DNA of 64,000 nucleotides from Phycisphaerae bacterium (GTDB lineage Bacteria; Planctomycetota; Phycisphaerae; SM23-33): NCBI GenBank assembly GCA_016782885.1, contig JADHXQ010000005.1, positions 1 to 64,000 of the forward strand, read 5' to 3'. Shown piece by piece: positions 19,928 to 29,905 of this stretch (position 1 is its first letter; each line of letters starts with the position of its first letter). The notes under the pieces were generated by a model. It saw only the letters and a program-made list of their open reading frames with translations, ran no database searches and was not told where the DNA came from. The position numbers and the translations under genes were made by a program.

Positions 19928-20419
19928 GTGTTCCTGATGGCGAAGAAGAAAGAACAGGACAAGCCCAAGGGCGTGCGGATCTCCAATCGGCGTGCGCGCC
20001 GGGACTTTGAGATACTCGAAGTCGTAGAGTGCGGGATTCAGCTTACCGGTACGGAAGTCAAATCGATGCGGGCGGGAAACGCCAAGATCGACGAGGCCCA
20101 CGCCCGGATATCCAACGGCGAGTTGTTCCTGGTTGGCGCGACGTTCGGCCTGTACGCCCAGGCGGCTGCGGCTATGCAGCACGAGCCTTCCCGCGACCGC
20201 AAACTGCTGGTCCACAAACGCCAGATCGCCAAGCTCGAGATTCACGTCCGCCAGAAGGGCAAGACGCTGATTCCGCTGGCGATGTATTTCAATCGCGGAT
20301 GGGCCAAGTGCGAGATTGGCGTAGCCGTGGGCAAGCGAAGCTACGACAAGCGGGACGCCATCAAGAAACGCCAGCAGGCCCGCGATATGGCCCGCGACCT
20401 GGGCAGGAAATACCGGTGA
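19928..20419 (+). CDS. smpB: SsrA-binding protein
   Basis: NRRARRDFEILEVVECGIQLTGTEVKSMRAGNAKI...KLLVHKRQI; ATG at 19937 is an alternative start. Confidence 0.95.
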   Translation: MFLMAKKKEQDKPKGVRISNRRARRDFEILEVVECGIQLTGTEVKSMRAGNAKIDEAHARISNGELFLVGATFGLYAQAAAAMQHEPSRDRKLLVHKRQIAKLEIHVRQKGKTLIPLAMYFNRGWAKCEIGVAVGKRSYDKRDAIKKRQQARDMARDLGRKYR

Positions 20420-20425
20420 TCGGAC

Positions 20426-20467
20426 CAGTGAGCAGAAAGCAGTGAGCAGTGAGCAGTGAGCAGTAAC
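20426..20467 (+). repeat. Tandem heptamer repeat (six CAGTGAG-type units)
   Basis: CAGTGAG|CAGAAAG|CAGTGAG|CAGTGAG|CAGTGAG|CAGTAAC, read directly. Confidence 0.9.
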
Positions 20468-20527
20468 GGTCTCGGTTGAAGGCAACGGCAAACACCAAAC
20501 ACCGCATCTGCGCCGCTGTCGTTAGTC

Positions 20528-20555
20528 GTTACCGCTCACTGCTTTCTGCTCACTG
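20528..20555 (-). repeat. Inverted copy of the heptamer array (four units)
   Basis: Reverse complement CAGTGAG|CAGAAAG|CAGTGAG|CGGTAAC; forms a perfect 22-bp inverted repeat with 20426-20447. Confidence 0.9.
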
Positions 20556-20556
20556 C

Positions 20557-20709
20557 CTACTCTTCCGTGTCGTGGGGGTCTATGTCTGTTTGTGCGTGGA
20601 TGTGTTCGGACGAACCGGGCGTGCTGAGAACTTTGTATACGCACCATGTCAGCAGGCCCGTCATTCCCGCAACCGCCAGTATCATTATGATCCATCCGCC
20701 GATAGTCAT
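20557..20709 (-). CDS. 50-aa single-TM partner of the NSS transporter (MetS-like small subunit)
   Basis: MTIGGWIIMILAVAGMTGLLTWCVYKVL...; its start overlaps the NSS stop (ATGA). Confidence 0.75.
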   Translation of the reverse strand: MTIGGWIIMILAVAGMTGLLTWCVYKVLSTPGSSEHIHAQTDIDPHDTEE

Positions 20710-22289
20710 TCGGAGGCCTCCTGCTTGTCCCAGCGTTTGTTGGCGAGGTTGACGATTAACGCGAAGAAGGCGGCGACCACGAAGATCAGTCCCAGCGACA
20801 TCAGGATTACGGGCGGCTCGCCTTTGGGCGGCGAGAAGATTGCGCTGAGCCGATCGGGCATCTTGTAGTAGCACCACAAACCGAATACGGCGATCAGGTA
20901 GAGCGGCGCGATGTACTTCAGCACGATCTTCAGGAAATTCGGCATGCGGATCTCGGCGCCGCGGCGGAGTTCGGCCATCCCCTTGTCGATCCCGACTATC
21001 CAACTGAACAGGATCACCTGGAAGGTCGCCAGTATGAATATGAAGAAGTTCGCCATCCAGAAGTCGATCGTGTCGAGCGCGGTGAAGCCCTTTGAGAAGT
21101 AGACCACGAACGCGGCGCCGGTGAGCGTGATGAAGCTGAGCATCGTCACCGAAGCTTTGCGTCCGATCCCTAGCCCCTCTTCGAGCAGCGCTATCGACGG
21201 TTGCAGCATCGACAGCGAACTGGTGACGGCGGCCAGGAACAGAAGGAAGAAGAACAGAAACCCGAAGAACTGCCCGGCGGGCATCTGGTTGAAGACGTTG
21301 GGAAGGGCGACGAAGCCCATGCCAAACGTGCCCGGTGGATTGTCGACAACCCCCTGTCCGAGGAACATGAACGCCGCGGGGATCGCTATCATCCCGCCGA
21401 GCACGACCTCGCAGAACCCGTTGCCCGCGGCGGCTGTCAGGGATGAAAGAGCAACGTCGTCGTCGCGTTTCACGTAGCTTGCGTACGTCAGGATCAGTCC
21501 GAACCCCACCGAGAGGCTGAAGAATATCTGCCCTGTTGCGGCCAGCCATATCTCGGGATTAGAGAGCGTTTCGACGAGAGTCTTGTCCACTCTAGTCGGG
21601 TTCCACATTGCTCCCAGACCGTTTACAACGTTTTGGTCGGGCTTGTCGGGAACCGGCGCACCGAGCGTCAGGACTCGCACGAGGACGATAATCGCGCAGA
21701 CCACCAGGAGGGGCATGGCGATATTGCAGAACTTCTCGATGCCCTTGGATACCCCGCGATAGATCATTATGAAGTTCACGACAAAACATATGACTACGAA
21801 CACCAGCATCCGTGCGGCTCCGCCGGAAAACACGTCGCCGTTTGCGCCCGCTCCGACCGATGTTTCGAAGTGCTTCCCGAGCAATGTCGCGTTGCTGCCG
21901 AATACCGCGAAGTTGCCGACCAGAAAGTCCCACGCGTAAGCCAGGCACCACGCCTCTACGAATACGTAGTACATGTAGATCATCACGGGCATCAGCGTGC
22001 CGAGCAGTCCGATGTACGCGCCGGCGCGCCGTTTGGTCAGAGATCGGAAGATACCCGGCACGGAGTTATGTCCCAGCGCCCCGCCGTATCGCCCCAGGGC
22101 CCATTCGGCCCAGGCAAGCGGTAGGCCCACTATCAGGAAAGCGATTATGTAGGGGATCATGAACGCGCCGCCGCCGTATTGGGCGGCCTGCCCCGGAAAA
22201 CGCAGGAAGTTGCCAAGCCCGACCGCGCTGCCGGTCACCGCCAGAATCGCGCCGACTCGCGTCCCCCATCTCTCACGCTGTCTGGCCAT
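20706..22289 (-). CDS. Neurotransmitter:sodium symporter (NSS) family transporter
   Basis: ERWGTRVGAILAVTGSAVGLGNFLRFPGQAAQYGGGAFMIPYI; multi-TM. Confidence 0.92.
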   Translation of the reverse strand: MARQRERWGTRVGAILAVTGSAVGLGNFLRFPGQAAQYGGGAFMIPYIIAFLIVGLPLAWAEWALGRYGGALGHNSVPGIFRSLTKRRAGAYIGLLGTLMPVMIYMYYVFVEAWCLAYAWDFLVGNFAVFGSNATLLGKHFETSVGAGANGDVFSGGAARMLVFVVICFVVNFIMIYRGVSKGIEKFCNIAMPLLVVCAIIVLVRVLTLGAPVPDKPDQNVVNGLGAMWNPTRVDKTLVETLSNPEIWLAATGQIFFSLSVGFGLILTYASYVKRDDDVALSSLTAAAGNGFCEVVLGGMIAIPAAFMFLGQGVVDNPPGTFGMGFVALPNVFNQMPAGQFFGFLFFFLLFLAAVTSSLSMLQPSIALLEEGLGIGRKASVTMLSFITLTGAAFVVYFSKGFTALDTIDFWMANFFIFILATFQVILFSWIVGIDKGMAELRRGAEIRMPNFLKIVLKYIAPLYLIAVFGLWCYYKMPDRLSAIFSPPKGEPPVILMSLGLIFVVAAFFALIVNLANKRWDKQEASE

Positions 22290-22374
22290 GAAACGATTCC
22301 TTTCGCTCGGTTGTAACTTGCACTCGCGGGCAATATAATCGTCGAAACGCTTCTTTGCAATAAAGGAATCTACA

Positions 22375-24129
22375 ATGAGCAAACTGAACAGACGCGATTT
22401 TCTCAAGGTTGTGGGCGTCGGGTCATTGGCGCTTTCTGCGGGCGGATCTGCACCGGCCACCGCCGCCGCCAAGTCGTCAAAAGGACGCCCCAATATCATC
22501 GTTATCATGTCCGACGACATGGGTATCTCGGACATCGGCTGCTACGGCAGCGAGATCGACACGCCGGTCCTGGACAAGCTCGCGAGCAACGGTCTGCGCT
22601 TCACGCAGTTTTATAATACCGCTCGCTGCTGCCCCACGCGGGCGTGCCTGATGACGGGCCTGTACCCGCACCAGGCGGGCGTCGGGCACATGATGGGCGA
22701 CCGCGGCGTTGACGGATATCGCGGCGAACTCAGCAAGAATTGCATGACCATCGCCGAAGTCATGAAAACCGCCGGTTACTCGACATACATGGCCGGTAAG
22801 TGGCATGTCACCAAGGCGATTAATCCCAAGAGCGAAGACGACAAGTTCAACTGGCCCCGCCAGAGGGGCTTCGACCGGTTCTATGGTACGATCCATGGCG
22901 CCGGAAGCTTGTGGGACCCCAACACCCTTACGCGAGACAACAAGTACATCACCCCGGTCAACGATACCGAATACAAGCCCGCCGGCGAATGGTTCTATAC
23001 CACCGCCATCAGCGACAATGTCGCCAGGTACATCAGCGAGCACAAGGGCGATAACCCGTTCTTCATCTACGTCGCCTACACCGCGGCGCACTGGCCTATG
23101 CACGCGCCGGAGAAGGACATCGCGAAGTACAAGGGCAAGTACGACGCCGGATACGGTCCCATCCGCAAGGCGCGACACGCCAAGATGAAGAAGCTCGGTA
23201 TTGTCGAGGAAAAGTGGGGGCTTTCACCGCAGGCCGAAAATTGGGGCAACGTTAAAAACAAGCCGTGGGAAGCCCGCAACATGGAAGTGTATGCGGCGAT
23301 GATCGACAACATGGACCAGGGTATCGGGACCATCGTCGCCGAACTGAAGAAGCAGGGCAAGCTGGACAATACGCTCATCCTGTTCTTCCAGGACAACGGC
23401 GGGTGCGCCGAGGGAATGGGGCGGCGGGGCACGGGCAAACCGCGCGCCGACAAGCCCACCAAACCGCCCATGGGCAAAGACGTGCTCCAGACGCGGATGA
23501 TCCCGGCGCAGACGCGCGACGGATATCCCATGCGAATGGGCGAGGGCGTGATGGCCGGAGCCGGCGACACGTACATCGGATACGGCAGGGGGTGGGCCAA
23601 TGTCTCCGACACGCCCTTCAGGGAATACAAACACTGGGTCCACGAGGGCGGTATTTCAACGCCGCTGATCGTGCACTGGCCGGCGAAGGTCAAAGACGCC
23701 GGAAAGCTGCGCCACACGCCCTCGCACCTGATCGACATAATGGCCACCTGCGTCGACGTCTCCGGGGCGACCTACCCCAAAACGTACAAGGATCAGCCCA
23801 TCAAGCCCATGGAGGGCCTGAGCCTCGTGCCCGTTTTCGATGACAAGCCAATAAAACGCGAAGCGATCTACTGGGAGCACGAGCGTAATTGCGCGATCCG
23901 GAAAGGCAAGTGGAAACTGGTGGGCAAGGGCGTGCTGGGGAATGACGGTCCGAATGTCGACAGGTGGGAACTGTACGACATAGAGGCCGACCGGTCCGAG
24001 CTGAACAACCTCGCGGCCGAACAGCCCGAGCGCGTCAAGGAAATGTCGGACATGTTCCTGGCGTACTGCAAACGCGCCAATGTCATTCCGTTCAGCGGAA
24101 AGAGACCGGCAAAGAAGAAGAAAAAGTAA
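22375..24129 (+). CDS. Sulfatase (arylsulfatase-like, Cys-type), Tat signal
   Basis: NRRDFLKVVGVG leader, IIVIMSDDMGISDIGCYG, ARCCPTRACLMTGLYPHQAG. Confidence 0.92.
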   Translation: MSKLNRRDFLKVVGVGSLALSAGGSAPATAAAKSSKGRPNIIVIMSDDMGISDIGCYGSEIDTPVLDKLASNGLRFTQFYNTARCCPTRACLMTGLYPHQAGVGHMMGDRGVDGYRGELSKNCMTIAEVMKTAGYSTYMAGKWHVTKAINPKSEDDKFNWPRQRGFDRFYGTIHGAGSLWDPNTLTRDNKYITPVNDTEYKPAGEWFYTTAISDNVARYISEHKGDNPFFIYVAYTAAHWPMHAPEKDIAKYKGKYDAGYGPIRKARHAKMKKLGIVEEKWGLSPQAENWGNVKNKPWEARNMEVYAAMIDNMDQGIGTIVAELKKQGKLDNTLILFFQDNGGCAEGMGRRGTGKPRADKPTKPPMGKDVLQTRMIPAQTRDGYPMRMGEGVMAGAGDTYIGYGRGWANVSDTPFREYKHWVHEGGISTPLIVHWPAKVKDAGKLRHTPSHLIDIMATCVDVSGATYPKTYKDQPIKPMEGLSLVPVFDDKPIKREAIYWEHERNCAIRKGKWKLVGKGVLGNDGPNVDRWELYDIEADRSELNNLAAEQPERVKEMSDMFLAYCKRANVIPFSGKRPAKKKKK

Positions 24130-24160
24130 GCCCGTCTGCAATCGATAAGGATCGTGACTG

Positions 24161-26539
24161 ATGGGTAATGTCACCAAAGCAGTGCTGGCTGCAATGCTGG
24201 CCTCAGTACCCGCATGCACCTCCCCGGCCCGGCCGGTCCGGACCGCCACGCCCGTATCGTTCGCCGACGTGCATGTCGATAGAGGTTTCTGGGCCGACAG
24301 GCTCGATGCGTCGCGGACCGTGACGATCCCGCACTGCCTCAAAAAATGCGAAGACACCAAGCGCATCGAGAATTTCGCCGTCGCGGCCGGTTTGAAAAAG
24401 GGCACCCACGTCGGGGCGCAATATAACGATTCGGACCTCTATAAGATTCTCCAGGGCGCGATATACAGGCTCAAAACCCATCGGGACCCGAAGCTGGAAA
24501 AACAGATCGACGAGATAATCGCCACGATCGCAGCCGCCCAGCAGCCTGACGGATACCTCTACACGCTCTTCTCGATCGGCAAGCCCGAGGAGAGATTCAA
24601 GCACATCTCACCGGGCCCGAAGCACGAACTGTATTGCATGGGGCACTTCATCGAAGCCGCCGTCGAACACTACCGGATGACCGGTAAGCGGACCATGCTG
24701 AACGTTGCGATCAAACTCGCCGATCATATCGATTCGGTTTTCGGGCCGTCGCCCAAGCGCCCTAATGTGCCCCACCATCAGCAGGTCGAGTCGGCGCTGA
24801 TCGAACTGTACCGCGTGACGAAAGAAAAACGCTACCTCAACCTGGCGAAGTTCTTCATCGACCATCGCGGAGATCATACGGGGCGCGAATCGGTCACGTT
24901 TTACGGGCAGGACCATATGCCCGTCCGCAAGCAGAGTGAGATCGTCGGGCACGCCGTTCGCGGAATGTACAACTGTGTCAACATGGCGTCCCTCTACGCC
25001 GAAACCGGCGATGCCGAACTGCTGGCCGCCACCAGACGCCTCTGGGCCAGCGCGACCGGGCGGAAGATGTACGTGACCGGTGCCGTCGGGTCGATCGGAC
25101 GCGGCGAGTCGTACGGAAACGATTACCAGTTGCCTAACGGAACCGCGTACGCGGAAACCTGCGCGGGGATCGGTCTGGTCTACTTCGCCCACCGGATGTG
25201 GCGGATTGATCCCGACGCCGAGTATATCGATGTGCTCGAACGGGCGCTTTATAACGAAGTGCTCGGCGGAGTGTCGATAAAGGGCGACGCGTTCTTCTAT
25301 CCCAACAAGCTGCTGTCGACGGGGCAGGGCTGGGGCTCGATGCGTCAGAACTGGTTTCGCTGCGCATGCTGCCCGTCGAATATCTGCCGCTTCATTCCGG
25401 CCGTTCCGGGTTACATGTACGGGCATCTCGGCAGCGAGCTGTACGTCAACTCATTCATCCCCGGCCGGGCCACAGTCAAGACCGACTCCCAGACCGTGAC
25501 GCTCAAACAGGAGACGAACTATCCGTGGTCCGGCGCGGTGAAGATCACCGTAAACCCCGCGAAGACCGCCGAGTTCACCATAAACGTGCGAATACCCGGC
25601 TGGGCGCGGAACCAATCGTCACCCGGCGACCTGTATCGCTGCGCCGACCAGACGATCAAACCGCCGATCAGCCTGAAGGTCAACGGTAAGGCCGCCGCCG
25701 TCGAACTCAAACGCGGATACGCACAACTCAAGCGTACCTGGTCCGCCGGCGACACGATCACGCTGGACCTGCCCATGCCTGTTCGCCGTATACTCGCACA
25801 CGATAAGGTAATCAACAACGCCGGGCGCGTCGCGCTTCAGCGAGGCCCGATCGTTTACTGCGCCGAATGGCCGGACAACGAAGGCAAGGTATTCGGCATC
25901 GTCCTGGATGATGATGTCGTGCTGAAGAGCGAGCGTCGCAAGGGGCTCCTGGGCGGCGTGACGGTGCTGACGGCGATACTGAAGAACGGTAAGAAGTTCA
26001 CGGCCATTCCGTTTTACGCCCGGGCCAATCGCGATCGGGGCGAGATGAACGTCTGGATCGCTCGCAGCGAAGCCGCCGCCAAACGGATATCGACCGGTCC
26101 TCTCCCGCATGACTGGGAAGCTCTGGGCCCGATCAAGGCGTCGCACGTGTTCCCGCAAGAACGATTGGGGGCGCTGGTCGACAACAAACTCCCCAAAAGC
26201 TCATCTGATCAGAATGTCCCGCATTTCTCGTGGGAGTACCATACGGGAACTGTGGAGTGGGTCCAGAAGACTTATCCCAAGCCGACGAAGGTATCGTCAG
26301 TCGAGGTCTACTGGTTCGACCAGTCGCCCGAGGGACCATGCCGCCTGCCCAAGTCGTGGCGCGTAATCTACCGGGCCGACAACAAATGGAAAACGGTCGA
26401 GCCGACTGGCGACTACGGTCTGCAACTCGACAAGTTCAACAAGGTGACATTCAAAGAAATCACGACCTCCATCATCCGCATCGAAGCGACCCTGCAGAAG
26501 GGTTTCTCCGGCGGGATCATGGAAATACGCGTCAAATGA
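24161..26539 (+). CDS. GH127-family (DUF1680) beta-L-arabinofuranosidase-like protein
   Basis: GFWADRLDASRTVTIPHCL, GTAYAETCAGIGLVYFAHRM, FRCACCPSNICRF (Cys/Glu zinc-site motif). Confidence 0.85.
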   Translation: MGNVTKAVLAAMLASVPACTSPARPVRTATPVSFADVHVDRGFWADRLDASRTVTIPHCLKKCEDTKRIENFAVAAGLKKGTHVGAQYNDSDLYKILQGAIYRLKTHRDPKLEKQIDEIIATIAAAQQPDGYLYTLFSIGKPEERFKHISPGPKHELYCMGHFIEAAVEHYRMTGKRTMLNVAIKLADHIDSVFGPSPKRPNVPHHQQVESALIELYRVTKEKRYLNLAKFFIDHRGDHTGRESVTFYGQDHMPVRKQSEIVGHAVRGMYNCVNMASLYAETGDAELLAATRRLWASATGRKMYVTGAVGSIGRGESYGNDYQLPNGTAYAETCAGIGLVYFAHRMWRIDPDAEYIDVLERALYNEVLGGVSIKGDAFFYPNKLLSTGQGWGSMRQNWFRCACCPSNICRFIPAVPGYMYGHLGSELYVNSFIPGRATVKTDSQTVTLKQETNYPWSGAVKITVNPAKTAEFTINVRIPGWARNQSSPGDLYRCADQTIKPPISLKVNGKAAAVELKRGYAQLKRTWSAGDTITLDLPMPVRRILAHDKVINNAGRVALQRGPIVYCAEWPDNEGKVFGIVLDDDVVLKSERRKGLLGGVTVLTAILKNGKKFTAIPFYARANRDRGEMNVWIARSEAAAKRISTGPLPHDWEALGPIKASHVFPQERLGALVDNKLPKSSSDQNVPHFSWEYHTGTVEWVQKTYPKPTKVSSVEVYWFDQSPEGPCRLPKSWRVIYRADNKWKTVEPTGDYGLQLDKFNKVTFKEITTSIIRIEATLQKGFSGGIMEIRVK

Positions 26540-26545
26540 CCGCGA

Positions 26546-28345
26546 TCACTTCTTTTCCTTGACGTGGTAGACCCGCTCGATGATCTCGCAGATCGCCGGG
26601 TCGTAGTCTTGCAGTTCGGCTTTGAGGAACGGGTAGAAGTCGTTGACGCCGAAGTACGCCTCGGTGTTTTCGGCGAAATACTCCGGCATGCGTGTGGCGG
26701 CGTAGGCTTTGACGTATTTGCCCCGCCCGCGTTTGGTGTGGAGCACCTTCTGATAGAGCCCCTTGGCAAGCGCGCTCTTGTAGGCCTCGACGATGGCTTT
26801 GTTGTCTTCTCTGCTGACTTCGCGATCGTGGTAACCGTGCGCCAATTCATGCATCAGTACCCACGGTCCGGTCGGACGCGTTCGCCGTAGAATGCTAATG
26901 TCGGTGATCTGCACGCTGTGGGTCATCTCGGCGGGTCGATTGTGAGAGACCACCCAATCCCTGGACCAGTGATACTCGGCCTTGTGCCTGCCGGGCGTGA
27001 TCCAAATCGGGATCTTCCGCAGCTTGGCGACCGCCTTTTCGGGCATGAGCGTTTCGACGTGCCCGAGTTGGATGTCCACGTTTTTCATGGCGTTGGCGAG
27101 TACCGCCTTGTCGCCGTTTACGTATTCCTTGTGAACGTGGATTGACCATCCCCGCACTTTGACGACCTTGTAATCCTTGGCGCTGTGCTTCGTGGTGGTC
27201 TTGATTCCGTGTTTGTCGCGCAGGCGCTGCCAGTAGTCTTTCCAGTACTTATCGTAGTAGTCGTAAGCCGCCAGCGTGATATGCTCGGGTTTGACGACTT
27301 TCGGCGCCTTCGCCGGGTCATAGCCCTTCAGGTGCCCCTTGCCCGCTCGGTCGCGGGGTGAAACGAAACGCCACTTCGAATCGCCCAGCACGTCGGCGCA
27401 GAGCTTCGCCAGGAGCGGATCGTACGCTTTGAGTTGTTTGCGGGTGTGTATGTGATTGTGGTCGTGGTCCATGGTGCGATTGGTGTCGTACCAGTTCTGT
27501 ACGCCTTCCGCGAAGTATTCGGATCGGTTCTTTCCAGCGTAGCACTGCTTTGGTCCGCCGAACACGATTCGCACCTTGTCTTTCCCGGTGACCTTGACCT
27601 TCGAGTTGGTCGGTTTCCCGTTGACGATAATGTCGCCGCCGTCGAGGCATTTCCTGATCAGTTCGGGCGACTCGTCGGGGAACCATTTGACCAGCGCCGC
27701 CAGCAGGCTTACCGGCGTCTTGCTCTTGATCCGACGGAAGCGTTGGGCTGCGTATCCGTCATTCCACAGGCCCTTTTCCTTTGCATGTTCAAACGTTCTG
27801 CTCTGGCGGCCCTTGAGTTCCTCGTCGAAGCCCGCCCCGTGAATGACGTGGCCGAACTCGTGGATGAGAATGCTCTCGATCTGCATTCCGCCTTCGTATT
27901 CCATCACGTCTTCTTCGGAGAAGACGACGGTGGGGCGCCCGCCTTTCCAGCCGAGGAATCCGCGGGACCGCCAGTTGTAGAAGTCCAGTTCCTTGCCCGT
28001 TTTCTTGCTGGCGTACTGCGGCAGGTCGGAGGTCATTTCCTTGTGCCCGATGAGAATGCACAGTACCTTTCGATCTCGGATTCGCCGGGCGATTCTTTCA
28101 TCGATGCTCTTCATGATCATGTCGAACTGGTAGGCGGCCTCGCGGTGTGCGTAGTCGGACACGCCTGCGGAGGTGGCGATGAGGATGTCCTGCACTGTGG
28201 TGCATTTCTTGTAGAACTTGGTGTCGAGTTTGTACTCGGCGGCCTGGGCGGCGGTGGGGGGAGCGATCTTGTATTCAGCGGCCGGCGCGGCGGCGCCAAT
28301 CGTCAGTATCACCCACATCGCGCAGGCGGAAAAAGAACTTCTCAT
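26546..28345 (-). CDS. Secreted tandem-domain metallopeptidase-like protein with two HExxH motifs
   Basis: Signal peptide; ILIHEFGHVIH (27848-27862) with downstream EYFAEGVQNW; VLMHELAHGYH (26837-26851) with downstream EYFAENTEAYFGVNDFYPF. Confidence 0.7.
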   Translation of the reverse strand: MRSSFSACAMWVILTIGAAAPAAEYKIAPPTAAQAAEYKLDTKFYKKCTTVQDILIATSAGVSDYAHREAAYQFDMIMKSIDERIARRIRDRKVLCILIGHKEMTSDLPQYASKKTGKELDFYNWRSRGFLGWKGGRPTVVFSEEDVMEYEGGMQIESILIHEFGHVIHGAGFDEELKGRQSRTFEHAKEKGLWNDGYAAQRFRRIKSKTPVSLLAALVKWFPDESPELIRKCLDGGDIIVNGKPTNSKVKVTGKDKVRIVFGGPKQCYAGKNRSEYFAEGVQNWYDTNRTMDHDHNHIHTRKQLKAYDPLLAKLCADVLGDSKWRFVSPRDRAGKGHLKGYDPAKAPKVVKPEHITLAAYDYYDKYWKDYWQRLRDKHGIKTTTKHSAKDYKVVKVRGWSIHVHKEYVNGDKAVLANAMKNVDIQLGHVETLMPEKAVAKLRKIPIWITPGRHKAEYHWSRDWVVSHNRPAEMTHSVQITDISILRRTRPTGPWVLMHELAHGYHDREVSREDNKAIVEAYKSALAKGLYQKVLHTKRGRGKYVKAYAATRMPEYFAENTEAYFGVNDFYPFLKAELQDYDPAICEIIERVYHVKEKK

Positions 28346-28369
28346 CTGAGATTCTCCGTGTCTTTTATA

Positions 28370-29839
28370 TTATCGTCGCGGGTTGCCTTCCCACAGGTCT
28401 GCTGCAAGTGCGTATCCGGCGGGGTCCTGGTCCTTCAGTTCGCAGCGGATGAACGGGTAGCGGTCGTTGACCAGGAAGTAGCTTTCCATCAACTCGGCAA
28501 AGTACTTTCTTTCGCTGTCCATGGCTGGGTGCGGAAGGCGTTTACCGTCGAATCGCAACACGGACTTGTACTTGCCGCTTGCTTTAGCCTTAACGTAAGC
28601 ATTGCCTATTTTCTTGCCCAGCACCGAGTCTTTCTTTGCGGCGTGACGGTCGTAATACGCTTTGGCGATCTCGCCCAGCACGTCGGACTGCTCCAGCAGA
28701 GCCCATTTCATCATACGCTGCGGGTCGCGGATTTCCACGGCCTGGAACTTATCGGGATTCGAACCTTCGCCGCGCAGCTTCTCGCGACTGCCGCAATAGC
28801 GGACGTACGGCCCGTCGCCGCCGACCTCCAGCCAGATCGGTACCACGTGCAACTGCTTGTGCCCCTGGGCGGAAATGAAATGATCGATCGTGTGCAGCTT
28901 GTATGTCAGCAGCTTGACCATCGTCTTGCTGAGTCCGGGCTGGGCGGCCAGGTCGGGGTTGACGTATACGGTCCACCCTTTTATGTCTCGCTTGTCGTAT
29001 TTTTCGGTGGCGGTATATTTCTTCGTGGTCCGCGCAACGGTGGGGGGCTTGGCCTGGTAGGCGGCGAGGTCCGCCTCGAGTTTCACGATCTCTTTGGCGT
29101 CCACGCCCCAGTAGCGTTCCAGCAGGCGTGCCATCTTCGGATCGTGATCGCGCAGTTCCGCCCGGACGAACGGGTAAATATCGTTGACCGCGAAATAGGC
29201 TTCGCTGCTCTCGGACCAGTATTCCATGCGATTGGTGCGGGCGTAATGCGAACCTTTCCGCCCGTGCCAGATCTGCACCTTCTCGTACGTTTTGGTCTTC
29301 ATCATGCGCTCGTAATTCTTCTGGCATTCATCGTTGCCGTAGCGGCGGCCCCTGCCGATGAAGTGGAAGTCGTACCCGTGCGCCAGTTCGTGGAATATGA
29401 CGAACGGATGGCGGTAGCTGTCTCCGTAGTGCGACCTGACGCTCAGCGACATCATGGATCGCGGGTCTTTGGGAACGGTGTATCCGCGTTTGATCAGCCA
29501 GTTGCGGCTGGGATGGTACGACAGGCTTACCCGCTCGGAGTATTCCATCCAGATGGGGGTATTTTCCTGCATATTGCTAACCGCCGCTGCCGGGACGGCC
29601 AGCTTGACCTGGTAAAGCTCCCACCGCAGATGCTCCAGCGTTTGGGCGAGATCGTCGGCGTGCTCCCTGCGAACGTCGCGATTTATGTAAACGGTCCAGC
29701 CCTCGACATTGCGGATCTCGAAGCGGTCTTCGGTGGGCGCCTGTTTGGTCGCTTTCTTTTCGCTAGCGGCGTACAGGTTCCCCAAACTCGCACACAGGAA
29801 CGCGGTGATCAACAATACCAATCGTTTTCTTCGGATCAT
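28370..29839 (-). CDS. Secreted metallopeptidase-like protein, duplicated domain with a degenerate second copy
   Basis: Signal peptide; FVIFHELAHGYD (29378-29392) plus EYWSESSEAYFAVNDIYPF; the second half repeats GWTVYVN...KYFAELMESYFLVNDRYPF without HExxH. Confidence 0.7.
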   Translation of the reverse strand: MIRRKRLVLLITAFLCASLGNLYAASEKKATKQAPTEDRFEIRNVEGWTVYINRDVRREHADDLAQTLEHLRWELYQVKLAVPAAAVSNMQENTPIWMEYSERVSLSYHPSRNWLIKRGYTVPKDPRSMMSLSVRSHYGDSYRHPFVIFHELAHGYDFHFIGRGRRYGNDECQKNYERMMKTKTYEKVQIWHGRKGSHYARTNRMEYWSESSEAYFAVNDIYPFVRAELRDHDPKMARLLERYWGVDAKEIVKLEADLAAYQAKPPTVARTTKKYTATEKYDKRDIKGWTVYVNPDLAAQPGLSKTMVKLLTYKLHTIDHFISAQGHKQLHVVPIWLEVGGDGPYVRYCGSREKLRGEGSNPDKFQAVEIRDPQRMMKWALLEQSDVLGEIAKAYYDRHAAKKDSVLGKKIGNAYVKAKASGKYKSVLRFDGKRLPHPAMDSERKYFAELMESYFLVNDRYPFIRCELKDQDPAGYALAADLWEGNPRR

Positions 29840-29905
29840 AACAATAAGGAGTCCTCTCGATCGTTAAATCCAACCAGTCAATCAACAGACGCAGACGCGC
29901 CTGAA

